DNA of 64,000 nucleotides from UMGS755 sp045590535. GTDB lineage: Bacteria; Bacillota; Clostridia; UBA1381; UBA9506. The stretch lies in contig JAZNRE010000005.1 in assembly GCA_045590535.1 (NCBI GenBank), forward strand, positions 62,001 to 126,000. Reading direction: 5' to 3'. Position numbers and translations under genes: made by a program. The notes beneath the pieces were generated by a model. The model searched no databases. It was not told the DNA's origin and was given only the letters and a program-made list of their open reading frames with translations. Shown here piece by piece: positions 26,419 to 34,599 of this stretch (position 1 is the first letter of the stretch; each line of letters opens with the position of its first letter).

Positions 26419-27081
26419 ATGCAAATTGCAATTGACGGTCCCGGCGGTGCCGGAAAAAGCACCCTTTCAAAAAAACTGGCAAAGCAGTTGGGCTTTGTTT
26501 ATATCGACACCGGCGCTATGTATCGCGCTGCCGGCCTTGCCTGCCTGCGCAAAGGTATTGACATTCGCAACCAAAAAGAAGAGGCTGCGGCTTTGGTGGA
26601 AACCGTTTCCATTGATTTGATTCCCGCCGAGGCAGGACAGCGCATTTTGTTAGATGGCGAGGACATTACTGGTCTCATTCGCACACCGGAGGTTTCCATG
26701 GCCGCTTCCGATGTTTCTGCCATTCCCGCTGTTCGTCTGCGGCTTGTGGAGCTGCAACGCCAGCTAGCTGCCACCCGTGATGTGATTATGGACGGTCGTG
26801 ACATCGGCACCTATGTGCTGCCCCAGGCCCCCATTAAAATCTTTTTAACTGCCACCCCTGAAGAGCGTGCCAAACGCCGCTACATAGAACTCACTGAAAA
26901 GGGCGAAGCCTGCGATTTTGAACAGGTTTTAGCAGAACTCAAAGAACGGGACCACAATGACTCTACCCGTGCCTTTGCACCCTTGAAGCAGGCTGAAGAC
27001 AGTGTGCTTGTCGATACCTCTTCTCTCAACTTTGAAGAATCCTTTGAGCATTTGCTCTCCATCATAAAGGAAAGGCTTTGA
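26419..27081 (+). CDS. cmk: Cytidylate kinase (Cmk)
   Basis: A 220-residue P-loop nucleotide kinase converting CMP and dCMP to diphosphates. Motifs: DGPGGAGKSTLSKKLA, YIDTGAMYRAA, DGRDIGTYVLP, FLTATPEERAKRRY and late LVDTSSLNFEE. The ATG at 26419 follows AAGGAGG; an ATG nine codons upstream lies before this site. cmk-plsC-ispH/S1 is a known conserved clostridial order. A small inverted repeat (ACAGGC/GCCTGT) lies in the leader. Confidence 0.96.
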   Translation: MQIAIDGPGGAGKSTLSKKLAKQLGFVYIDTGAMYRAAGLACLRKGIDIRNQKEEAAALVETVSIDLIPAEAGQRILLDGEDITGLIRTPEVSMAASDVSAIPAVRLRLVELQRQLAATRDVIMDGRDIGTYVLPQAPIKIFLTATPEERAKRRYIELTEKGEACDFEQVLAELKERDHNDSTRAFAPLKQAEDSVLVDTSSLNFEESFEHLLSIIKERL

Positions 27082-27085
27082 TTGT

Positions 27086-27709
27086 ATGTTATTTCGAATG
27101 ATTCGTTTTTTAGTTAAATGCTTTATGCACATTATTTTTCGTGTGCATGTTCATGGCAAAGCAAATCTCCCTAAAGAGGGCGCCACAATTGTTGCCTTAA
27201 ACCACAAAAGCTTGTGGGATGCGCCTTTGGTGATTACCGTTTTGCCCCGTCCTTTATGCTTCATGGCAAAAAAGGAACTGTTTAAAAACCCCATTTTAGC
27301 CCGTATTTTACGCTGGAGTGGTGCTTTTCCCGTTTCTCGCGGCACCTCTGACATTGGGGCCATCAAAACCGCCCTTTCTGTCTTAAAGGCAGGCAAGGCT
27401 CTTGCCATTTTCCCGGAAGGCCGGCGTGTTGGCGAAAACGAGGCACATACTGCCAAAGCCGGCGTGGCCATGTTTGCTGAAAAAACCGGTGCACCCATTG
27501 TGCCTGTGGCCCTAGGTGGCAAATACCGTCTTTTTGCAAGGCTGGATGTGTACATCGGCGAGCCCATTTTGGTTAAGTCTGAAGATGGCAGCAAGCTTTC
27601 AGGGGAACAATTGCAGGAAATCAGCGACCAGCTGATGTCCTTCATTTTGCAAATGGCTGAAACCGGAAAGGAAACTATGAAGGAGCAACAATCATGGACA
27701 TTCGAGTAG
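27086..27709 (+). CDS. plsC: 1-acyl-sn-glycerol-3-phosphate acyltransferase (PlsC)
   Basis: A 207-residue membrane-associated acyltransferase that makes phosphatidate. It has the HX4D catalytic motif NHKSLWD (about residue 37-43), the acceptor motif FPEGRRV near 110, and PIVPVALGGKYRLF. One or two hydrophobic N-terminal stretches anchor it to the membrane. It starts 4 bp after cmk, and its 3' end overlaps ispH by 16 bp. Confidence 0.92.
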   Translation: MLFRMIRFLVKCFMHIIFRVHVHGKANLPKEGATIVALNHKSLWDAPLVITVLPRPLCFMAKKELFKNPILARILRWSGAFPVSRGTSDIGAIKTALSVLKAGKALAIFPEGRRVGENEAHTAKAGVAMFAEKTGAPIVPVALGGKYRLFARLDVYIGEPILVKSEDGSKLSGEQLQEISDQLMSFILQMAETGKETMKEQQSWTFE

Positions 27710-29673
27710 CCAAAACAGCCGGCTTTTGCTTTGGTGTTGCCCGGGCGATTGATAATGCCTATAAATGTGCCAAAGATAAAAGCAGGCACTATTGCACCCT
27801 GGGGCCCATCATCCACAACGCCCAGGTGGTCTCGGACTTACAAAGCCGCGGCATTTCGGTGGTAGAATCGTTGACCGAGCTCACCTCTGATGCAACAGTG
27901 ATTATTCGCACTCATGGCGTTCCCGCCTCTGTGTATCATGAGCTGGATGCAAAAAACATCCCGTACCTTGATTTAACCTGTCCGTTTGTTAAAAAAATAC
28001 ATACCATTGTAAAAGAACACTATGAATTGGGATATCGGATTATTATCATTGGTGACAAGTCGCACCCCGAAGTTATCGGCATTAACGGTTGGTGCGGTGA
28101 TTCTGCCCTGATTATAGAAAGTTTGGAGCAGGCCGAAACTTTGGATTTGCCTCAAGATAAGGTCTGCATTGTGGCACAAACCACATTTAATAAAAATATT
28201 TATAAAAAAATTATATTTTTTTTAAAAAAAACTTGCCAAAACCCCACTATATTTGATACAATATGTAATGCGACTGATGAAAGACAAGCCGAAGCCCAAA
28301 CATTAGCCGGTCAGGTTGACGCCATGCTGGTGTTGGGTGGGCAAAACAGCTCAAACACGCAAAAGCTTTATCAGATTTGCAAGAGCATTTGCCCCGAGGC
28401 TTATTGCGCAGAATCCATTCATGCGCTGGGTGACCTTTCGCCCTTTCAAAATAAACGCGTTGGAATTACTGCCGGTGCATCAACACCTGCGGTTATAATA
28501 AAGGAGGCTATCAACAAGATGGAAAACCAAGAGAAAGACTTTGCAACACTCTTAGAGGAGTCGCTGAAACCGATTTTTACGGGTGATACTGTAACCGGTA
28601 CCGTAATTGAGGTTGGCCCCACTGAGGTCATTGTTGACCTGGGTGTAAAACAGGACGGCATCATCCCCGCTTCAGAAATTTCGGATGACCCTGCCCTGAC
28701 TCCTGAAGATATTGTAAAGGTAGGAGATGAAATTCAGTGTTTCGTCGTCCGTGTTAATGACGTGGAAGGAAAAATTACTCTTTCCAAAAAGAAGCTGGAT
28801 TCGTACAAAACCTGGGAGGCAATTTTAAAGGCTCAGGAAAATGGCGACATTCTGGAAGGAAAGGTAGACAGCGTTGTAAACGGCGGCGTGATTGTTACAT
28901 ATAAGAGCTATCGCGTGTTTGTTCCTGCTTCGCTTGCAAATGACAGATTCCTGACCGACTTAAATGAGCTGGTAGGTAATGTTGTTCCCTTCAAAATTAT
29001 CGACATCAACGAAAGAAGAAGACGCATTGTCGGTAACATCAAAACCGTTTTAATGGCTCAAAAACAAGAGCTTGAAAAAGCGTTTTGGGAAACTGCCGAG
29101 GTTGGCAAGAAATACACCGGTATTGTTAAATCTTTAAAGAACTTCGGTGCTTTTGTTGACATCGGTGGCGTTGATGGTTTGGTTCACATTTCTGAACTGA
29201 GCTGGTCTAGAATTAAACATCCCTCTGAGGTTGTTAATGTGGGCGATGCCATTGAAGTTTACATCAAAGACATTGCTGATGACACCAAGAGAATTTCTTT
29301 GGGCTACAAAAATCCCTTAGAAAACCCCTGGGAAATTGCAAAATCTAAGTTAAATGTTGACGATGTTGTTAAGGCTAAAATCGTTCGCATGCTGCCCTTT
29401 GGCGCATTTGCTGAAATCATGCCCTCCATCGACGGTTTAATTCACATTTCTCAAATTGCGGCTAAACGCATTGAAAAACCCCAGGATGAATTATCCATCG
29501 GTCAGGAAGTTGATGTTAAAATCGTTGACATTGACTGGGAAAACAAAAAGATTGCTTTGAGCATTCGTGCTCTGCTCCCCGAAGCTGAAGCTCCGGCCAT
29601 TGAAGAGGCTCCTGCTGTAGAGGAAGCACCTGCTGCAGAAGAAGCTCCTGCCCAAGAGGTTGCTGCTGAATAA
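27694..29673 (+). CDS. ispH: Bifunctional IspH (LytB) - ribosomal protein S1 fusion
   Basis: A 659-residue fusion. Residues 1-280 are IspH, the 4Fe-4S enzyme that makes IPP and DMAPP: AGFCFGVARAI with Cys12, GPIIHNAQVV, IRTHGVP, LTCPFVKKIH and GGQNSSNTQKL, with Cys ligands near 12, 96 and 190. Residues about 297-625 hold four S1 RNA-binding repeats (for example GTVIEVGPTEVIVDLGVKQDG; GIVKSLKNFGAFVDIGGVDG; AKIVRMLPFGAFAEIMPSIDG). A Glu/Ala/Pro-rich acidic tail ends it (about 630-659). The fusion is known in Clostridia. The plain E. coli S1 has six S1 repeats. It overlaps plsC and ends at a terminator. Confidence 0.95.
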   Translation: MDIRVAKTAGFCFGVARAIDNAYKCAKDKSRHYCTLGPIIHNAQVVSDLQSRGISVVESLTELTSDATVIIRTHGVPASVYHELDAKNIPYLDLTCPFVKKIHTIVKEHYELGYRIIIIGDKSHPEVIGINGWCGDSALIIESLEQAETLDLPQDKVCIVAQTTFNKNIYKKIIFFLKKTCQNPTIFDTICNATDERQAEAQTLAGQVDAMLVLGGQNSSNTQKLYQICKSICPEAYCAESIHALGDLSPFQNKRVGITAGASTPAVIIKEAINKMENQEKDFATLLEESLKPIFTGDTVTGTVIEVGPTEVIVDLGVKQDGIIPASEISDDPALTPEDIVKVGDEIQCFVVRVNDVEGKITLSKKKLDSYKTWEAILKAQENGDILEGKVDSVVNGGVIVTYKSYRVFVPASLANDRFLTDLNELVGNVVPFKIIDINERRRRIVGNIKTVLMAQKQELEKAFWETAEVGKKYTGIVKSLKNFGAFVDIGGVDGLVHISELSWSRIKHPSEVVNVGDAIEVYIKDIADDTKRISLGYKNPLENPWEIAKSKLNVDDVVKAKIVRMLPFGAFAEIMPSIDGLIHISQIAAKRIEKPQDELSIGQEVDVKIVDIDWENKKIALSIRALLPEAEAPAIEEAPAVEEAPAAEEAPAQEVAAE

Positions 29674-29704
29674 GCATCAAACAAAAGTCAATAAAAAGGC
29701 ATGT

Positions 29705-29740
29705 AACACGCTGGTCTTGTTGCCCGGCGTGTTTTTTTGC
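29705..29740 (+). terminator. Terminator after the ispH-S1 gene
   Basis: A 10-bp GC-rich stem with one G-U pair (29705-29714 with 29724-29733) followed by seven or more T residues. It closes the long operon that begins near proB/ecfA1 or cmk. Confidence 0.85.
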
Positions 29741-29790
29741 TTTTTAAACTGCAAAACCTCTGACTTTAAGAGAAAAATCGGTGCTATCTC

Positions 29791-29819
29791 TTGAAAAAAA
29801 ACGGTATATTTGATATACT
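29791..29819 (+). promoter_or_regulatory. Promoter of the phosphohexomutase gene
   Basis: TTGAAA (29791-29796), 17-bp spacer, TATACT (29814-29819), about 30 nt before the ATG at 29849. Confidence 0.65.
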
Positions 29820-29848
29820 TAATTTGTAAATTTTAAAGCAAGGGACGG

Positions 29849-31351
29849 ATGAATATGTTATCAAAAGAATGGGCTGCATTAAAAAACGGAAGTGACATTC
29901 GTGGCGTTGCCAGTGAAGGCATTCCCGGTGCAACCATTAACCTGACCGATTCAGTTGTTGAGGCCATTGCAAAAGGATTTGTTCAGTTTTTGCAGGCCGG
30001 TTATAATAAAAAAGCTACCGATTTAACCATTGCTATCGGCCACGATAGCCGCATTTCGGCCCAGCGCATTAAAGATGCATGCATCCGGGCCATTGTAAGC
30101 ACCGGTGCTAATGTGATGGACTTTGGTCTTTGCACCACCCCAGCTATGTTTATGAGCACCATTGATGACTCTTTGGGCGTGTTTGCATCCATTATGTTAA
30201 CCGCCAGCCACCTTCCCTTTAACCGCAACGGCATGAAATTTTTCACCCGTGAAGGCGGTTTGGAAGGCAGCCACATTACCGAGATTTTAACCTATGCGCA
30301 AGAGGGCGCCGCCGTAACCGGCAACACACCGGGTAGCGTTACCACCTTCGATTACCTTTCTCGCTACGCCCAGCATATAGCACAGATTATTAAGCAGGAA
30401 ACTGGCCTTTCTGCCCCCTTTGCCGGCATGAAAATTGCTGTGGATGCCGGTAATGGTGCCGGCGGATTTTACGCTGAAAAGGTTTTAGCACCTTTAGGTG
30501 CCGATGTGAGTGGCAGCTGCTTTTTAGAGCCGGACGGCACCTTCCCCAACCACATCCCCAACCCCGAGGATAAAGGCGCCATGCATTCCATTTCACAAGC
30601 CGTTCTTTCCTCCCATTCTGATTTGGGTGTCATTTTTGATACGGATGTTGACCGTGCTGCCATCGTTGATGAAACCGGCCGTGAAATCAATAAAAACAAG
30701 TTGATTGCCTTGATTGCGGCTGTGCTTTTTGCCGAAAAGAAAGGCACCGTTGTCACCGATTCTGTCACTTCCACCGGACTTGCCACCTTTATCACAGAAG
30801 AATTGGGCGGTGTACACCATCGCTTTAAACGCGGTTATAAAAATGTTATCAACGAGGCAAAAAGGCTGAACGAAAGCGGTACATACAGCCCCCTGGCCAT
30901 TGAAACCAGCGGACACGCTGCTCTTTTGGAAAATTACTTTTTAGATGACGGCGCATATCTTGTCACCAAGCTTTTAATTAAAGCTGTGAAAATGCGGGCA
31001 GAGGGCCGCAAATTGACAGAGCTCATCAAAAGCTTAAAAGAGCCAAAACTGGCGGCCGGCCACCGCTTGAATCTCACCGGTGCCAACTTTAAAGAAGACG
31101 GACAGAAAATTTTAGAGGCTTTAGAAAAAACGGTTGAAAACACAGAGGGCATGTCCCTTGAAACTCCTAACTATGAAGGTGTGCGTGTGAACATGGGCGA
31201 TGGTTGGTTTTTGCTGCGCCTTTCCCTCCATGATCCGCTGATGCCTCTTGATATGCAATGTGATACCCAGGCATGTTTAGACAGTATGTACAGCTTTTTA
31301 AAGAGCTTTTTGAGTGACTTTGATTGTATCGACATCACTTGCCTGCCTTAA
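29849..31351 (+). CDS. Phosphoglucomutase/phosphomannomutase family enzyme
   Basis: A 500-residue alpha-D-phosphohexomutase. The phosphoserine loop is LTASHLPFNRNGMKFF with Ser120; the metal loop is DTDVDRAAIVDETG; the sugar-binding loop reads ETSGHAALLENYF (family consensus E-x-SGH). Four domains fit the length, with a somewhat divergent C-terminal phosphate-binding region. It interconverts hexose 1- and 6-phosphates; whether glucose or mannose is preferred cannot be told. AAGGGA precedes the ATG. Confidence 0.92.
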   Translation: MNMLSKEWAALKNGSDIRGVASEGIPGATINLTDSVVEAIAKGFVQFLQAGYNKKATDLTIAIGHDSRISAQRIKDACIRAIVSTGANVMDFGLCTTPAMFMSTIDDSLGVFASIMLTASHLPFNRNGMKFFTREGGLEGSHITEILTYAQEGAAVTGNTPGSVTTFDYLSRYAQHIAQIIKQETGLSAPFAGMKIAVDAGNGAGGFYAEKVLAPLGADVSGSCFLEPDGTFPNHIPNPEDKGAMHSISQAVLSSHSDLGVIFDTDVDRAAIVDETGREINKNKLIALIAAVLFAEKKGTVVTDSVTSTGLATFITEELGGVHHRFKRGYKNVINEAKRLNESGTYSPLAIETSGHAALLENYFLDDGAYLVTKLLIKAVKMRAEGRKLTELIKSLKEPKLAAGHRLNLTGANFKEDGQKILEALEKTVENTEGMSLETPNYEGVRVNMGDGWFLLRLSLHDPLMPLDMQCDTQACLDSMYSFLKSFLSDFDCIDITCLP

Positions 31352-31359
31352 AATGTGCA

Positions 31360-31392
31360 AAAGCCCGTCGCAATTTGTGACGGGCTTTCTTA
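31360..31392 (+). terminator. Terminator after the phosphohexomutase gene
   Basis: An inverted repeat AAAGCCCGTCGCAA / TTGTGACGGGCTTT (31360-31373 and 31375-31388) is followed by a short T-rich tract. Confidence 0.8.
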
Positions 31393-31459
31393 TTTTGGGG
31401 TCAAACCGATTAAAAATCAAATGAAATACCATATTTTCTGTGATTGACTCAACTTTTTG

Positions 31460-31488
31460 TTGAATATTTTTGCATTATGGTGTATAAT
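31460..31488 (+). promoter_or_regulatory. Promoter of the hisZGH unit
   Basis: TTGAAT (31460-31465), 17-bp spacer, TATAAT (31483-31488), about 38 nt before the hisZ ATG. The leader is too short for a T-box. Confidence 0.7.
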
Positions 31489-31526
31489 TAAAAATTGAAA
31501 ATGATTGGATTTATGGGGAGGTTATT

Positions 31527-32816
31527 ATGGCAGATTGGAAACTGTATACACCCGAAGGAACACAAGATGTGTTACCCAAGCAATGTGCATATAAAGCGGA
31601 ATTAGAGGCAACCATTGCCAGTGTCTTTGAGCGTTTTGGCTATCATGTAGCCGAAACTCCAATCCTACAGTTTTATGATGCATTTGACACACAAAACGGA
31701 AAAATACCCCAGGAAATGATGTATAAATTTTTTGACGCCCAGGGTCGCATTTTGGTTTTGCGCCCGGATATCACCACCTGCTTTGCCCGGATGATGGCAT
31801 CGAAGATGGATGATGGTTGCTACCCCAAGCGTCTTCATTATTGCGGTAAGGTTTTTCGCTATATTGATGAATTTGCCTCTGGTCAGCGTGAATTTTGTCA
31901 GGCCGGCATTGAGCTGTACGGTGCTGATGGTGATGTGGCCGATGCTGAAGTAATTGCCTGTGCCATTGAAGCCCTGCTCGCTGCGGGATTAGAAAAATTT
32001 CAAATTGAAATTGGTCAGGTTGAGTTTTATAAAGGCATTATGGCGCAAACCGGTTTAACCAATGAAGAGTCTGAAATCCTTTGCGGATTGATTGATAAAA
32101 AGGATGCCCTTGCCATCAGCGAATTTTTAAAGGGCAAGGCTATTGATGCAAAGCTGGCGGCATTTTTAGAAAAGCTGCCCACTCTTTTTGGCAGTGCCGA
32201 CATTTTATCCGGCATGGATGCGGCTTTGTTAGGCCCCCAGGCCATGGCAGCTCTTACCAACTTAAAAAATGTTTATGACCTTTTGTGTGCCTACGGTTAT
32301 GAAGAATATGTTTCCATTGATTTATCCTTGGTGCAGGGCATTAACCGTTACACAGGCATTATTTTTAAAGGCATCACCCATGGCATTGGCTTTTCGGTTT
32401 GCTCCGGCGGACGCTATAACGGTTTGACCGGCGAGTTTGGCAACAGCTTAAGTGCTGTGGGCATGGCCATTGGCACTGATCGTTTGCTCACGGTTTTAAC
32501 CCGTCAGCAAAACGGTAGCGACAGTTTAGGGGCTGATTTTCTGGTTTCAGCCTGCAACCCGGTTACTGCCTATCAGGTTGTCACCGCACTGCGTGACAGT
32601 GGTTACTGCGCTGAACAAGCTCTCGCAAATGAAGATGAGAATGCACTGATGCGCTATGCTGAGGCCAATAATATTCAAGGCATTATCACAGTAGCGGATG
32701 ATGGAAAAATTAAAATTTATAACATTGCTTTAGACGAAACCCATGAAACGGATTTAGAAACATTTTTGATACATGATGAGGGCTGTGACTGCGACGCCTG
32801 CCATGGAAAGGACTGA
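31527..32816 (+). CDS. hisZ: ATP phosphoribosyltransferase regulatory subunit HisZ
   Basis: A 429-residue class II aminoacyl-tRNA-synthetase-like protein with no catalytic tRNA role. It binds short HisG and makes it active and histidine-sensitive. Motifs: YTPEGTQDVLPKQ, FFDAQGRILVLRPDITTCFARM, KRLHYCGKVFRYIDEF, YTGIIFKGI, and a truncated HisRS-like C-terminal region. An unusual Asp/Cys-rich tail (GCDCDACHGKD) ends the protein. It starts the his block with a GGGAGG site; hisG follows in 5 bp. Confidence 0.94.
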   Translation: MADWKLYTPEGTQDVLPKQCAYKAELEATIASVFERFGYHVAETPILQFYDAFDTQNGKIPQEMMYKFFDAQGRILVLRPDITTCFARMMASKMDDGCYPKRLHYCGKVFRYIDEFASGQREFCQAGIELYGADGDVADAEVIACAIEALLAAGLEKFQIEIGQVEFYKGIMAQTGLTNEESEILCGLIDKKDALAISEFLKGKAIDAKLAAFLEKLPTLFGSADILSGMDAALLGPQAMAALTNLKNVYDLLCAYGYEEYVSIDLSLVQGINRYTGIIFKGITHGIGFSVCSGGRYNGLTGEFGNSLSAVGMAIGTDRLLTVLTRQQNGSDSLGADFLVSACNPVTAYQVVTALRDSGYCAEQALANEDENALMRYAEANNIQGIITVADDGKIKIYNIALDETHETDLETFLIHDEGCDCDACHGKD

Positions 32817-32821
32817 ACAAA

Positions 32822-33460
32822 ATGGATTATATAACAATTGCATTGGCAAAAGGCCGTTTAGCTGATTTAACTGTAGATTTGTTAGAGCAGGCCGGTCTTA
32901 ATGTCAGCGAAATGCGTGAAAAAAGCAGAAAGCTGATTTTTACGGATGAAGAAAATAAGTTTAAATTCATTTTGGTAAAAGCCAGCGATGTGCCGACTTA
33001 TGTAGAATATGGTGCTGCGGATATCGGCGTTGTGGGTCGTGACACTCTGCTTGAAGCCGGTAAAGACTTGTATGAAGTGATTAACTTAGGCTTTGGCGCC
33101 TGTCGCATGGCCGTTGCCGGCCCCAAAGAGTTGGCCGGTCATTTAGACGAAATTCACAACATGCGCGTTGCCACCAAATATACACAAATTGCCAAAAACT
33201 ACTACCACCTGGTCAAAAAGCAGTCGGTGGAAATCATTAAGCTTCACGGTTCTGTTGAACTGGCACCTCTGGTGGGACTTTCTGAGGTGATTGTGGATAT
33301 TGTTGAAAGCGGCAAAACTTTAAAAGAAAACGGACTTGAGGTGCTGGAAGAAATCTGCGACCTCTCTGCCCGCTTTGTTGTGAACCGTGTCAGCATGAAA
33401 ATGGAAGCCCAGCGCATTATGGCCTTGGTGCACACCATTCAGGAATTACTGAAACAGTGA
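32822..33460 (+). CDS. hisG: ATP phosphoribosyltransferase, short form (HisG)
   Basis: A 212-residue HisG-S. It catalyses the first step of histidine synthesis, joining ATP and PRPP. Motifs: IALAKGRLADLTVDLLEQAG, DIGVVGRDTLLEAG, MRVATKYTQIAKNYY, and the PRPP site EIIKLHGSVELAPLVGLSEVIVDIVESGKTLKENGL. The short form lacks the C-terminal regulatory domain and needs HisZ, which is encoded immediately upstream. Confidence 0.97.
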   Translation: MDYITIALAKGRLADLTVDLLEQAGLNVSEMREKSRKLIFTDEENKFKFILVKASDVPTYVEYGAADIGVVGRDTLLEAGKDLYEVINLGFGACRMAVAGPKELAGHLDEIHNMRVATKYTQIAKNYYHLVKKQSVEIIKLHGSVELAPLVGLSEVIVDIVESGKTLKENGLEVLEEICDLSARFVVNRVSMKMEAQRIMALVHTIQELLKQ

Positions 33461-33468
33461 GGTAAAAC

Positions 33469-34080
33469 ATGATTGCGATTTTAAACTATGACGCGGGCAA
33501 CTTAAAAAGCGTTGAAAAAGCCTTTTTATATTTAGGGCAGGAGGTTCAGGTAACGGCCGACCCGAAAATCATTACCAAGGCAGACCATGTGGTTTTGCCG
33601 GGTGTAGGCGCCTTTCGTGACGCTATGGATAAGCTAAAAAAATCCGGTCTTGTGCCCGTGATTCATGAAGTGATTGATAAAAAAACACCTTTTTTAGGCA
33701 TCTGTCTTGGCATGCAGCTTTTATATGATTATAGTGAAGAGGGCGATGCAGAAGGATTGGGTATCTTATCCGGTACCGTGCGACGCTTCCCCGCTGATTG
33801 TGGATTAAAAATCCCTCAAATTGGCTGGAATCAGTTAGAAATTCAAAAAGAGTCTACCCTCTCAAAAGATTGTGGCGCTGCCCCCTTTGTTTATTTTGTC
33901 CATTCTTATTATGTAGACGCTCAGGATAAAAGCACCGTTGCCGCCACCGTTACTTACGGGGCTAAAGCGGATGTGCTGGTTGAAACTGAGTCGATTTTTC
34001 TCACCCAGTTCCATCCTGAAAAAAGTGGCAATGTGGGTCTTAAAATGCTGCAGAATTTTGCCGATGTGACCGCCTTATGA
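33469..34080 (+). CDS. hisH: Imidazole glycerol phosphate synthase subunit HisH
   Basis: A 203-residue class I glutamine amidotransferase. Motifs: YDAGNLKSVEKAF, VLPGVGAFRDAM, nucleophile region FLGICLGMQLL with Cys near 80, YFVHSYYV, and the late FHPEKSGNVGLKML His-Glu pair. It feeds ammonia to HisF. Unusually, hisF, hisA, hisB, hisD and hisI are not next to it; they must be elsewhere. Its stop overlaps the next gene (ATGA). Confidence 0.95.
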   Translation: MIAILNYDAGNLKSVEKAFLYLGQEVQVTADPKIITKADHVVLPGVGAFRDAMDKLKKSGLVPVIHEVIDKKTPFLGICLGMQLLYDYSEEGDAEGLGILSGTVRRFPADCGLKIPQIGWNQLEIQKESTLSKDCGAAPFVYFVHSYYVDAQDKSTVAATVTYGAKADVLVETESIFLTQFHPEKSGNVGLKMLQNFADVTAL

Positions 34081-34544
34081 GAGTGATTGTGTTAAGCGAC
34101 ACCCATGGCGACACCGATGCCATTGACCGTCTTTTTGCACGCTGTGGTCGACCGGATTTAATCATTCACTGCGGTGACATGGACCGGGACTGTGATTATA
34201 TTGAATTAACAAAGCCGGAGGGCGTGCCCTTTTTAGCCGTCTGCGGTAATAACGATTGGCACAGCGACCGGCTCTTTCACATCATCGAACCGGTGGGCAA
34301 TTTTCGATTTTACATAACCCACGGTCATCAAGAGCGAGTGAAAAGTGACCCAAGAGGCGTGCTTTATGCCGCCAGGGCGAATAATTGTCAGGTGGTGCTT
34401 CATGGTCACACCCATCGCCCTATTGACCAAACAGAAGAGGGCATTCGCATTGTAAATCCCGGGGCCCTTTCCGGCAAAGACCCCACCTATGCTGAAATTA
34501 TCATTCAAAAAGATGCACTTTCTGTGCAGATTATATCTCTTTAA
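34077..34544 (+). CDS. YfcE/MJ0936-type metallophosphoesterase
   Basis: A 155-residue calcineurin-like phosphoesterase. Metal motifs in order: SDTHGD (residues about 7-12), HCGDMD, CGNNDW, THGH and HGHTHRP, matching D-x-H, GD, GNxD and GHxH. Members act as phosphodiesterases or phosphatases of uncertain natural substrate. It is translationally coupled to hisH and closes the unit before a strong terminator. Confidence 0.93.
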   Translation: MRVIVLSDTHGDTDAIDRLFARCGRPDLIIHCGDMDRDCDYIELTKPEGVPFLAVCGNNDWHSDRLFHIIEPVGNFRFYITHGHQERVKSDPRGVLYAARANNCQVVLHGHTHRPIDQTEEGIRIVNPGALSGKDPTYAEIIIQKDALSVQIISL

Positions 34545-34555
34545 TGAAAGCATAT

Positions 34556-34590
34556 AAAAACGGCAGTTCCATGGAACTGCCGTTTTTCTT
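34556..34590. terminator. Bidirectional terminator between convergent operons
   Basis: A near-perfect 32-bp palindrome (34556-34587) centred on CCATGG has A-runs on the left and T-runs on the right. It can stop both the his unit and the minus-strand amidase unit. Confidence 0.9.
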
Positions 34591-34599
34591 TATCCTGTT

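Noticed and set aside
31352..31526. T-box or histidine attenuator before hisZ
   Set aside because: The promoter leaves only about 38 nt of leader, too short for a T-box; the hairpin there is the upstream gene's terminator.
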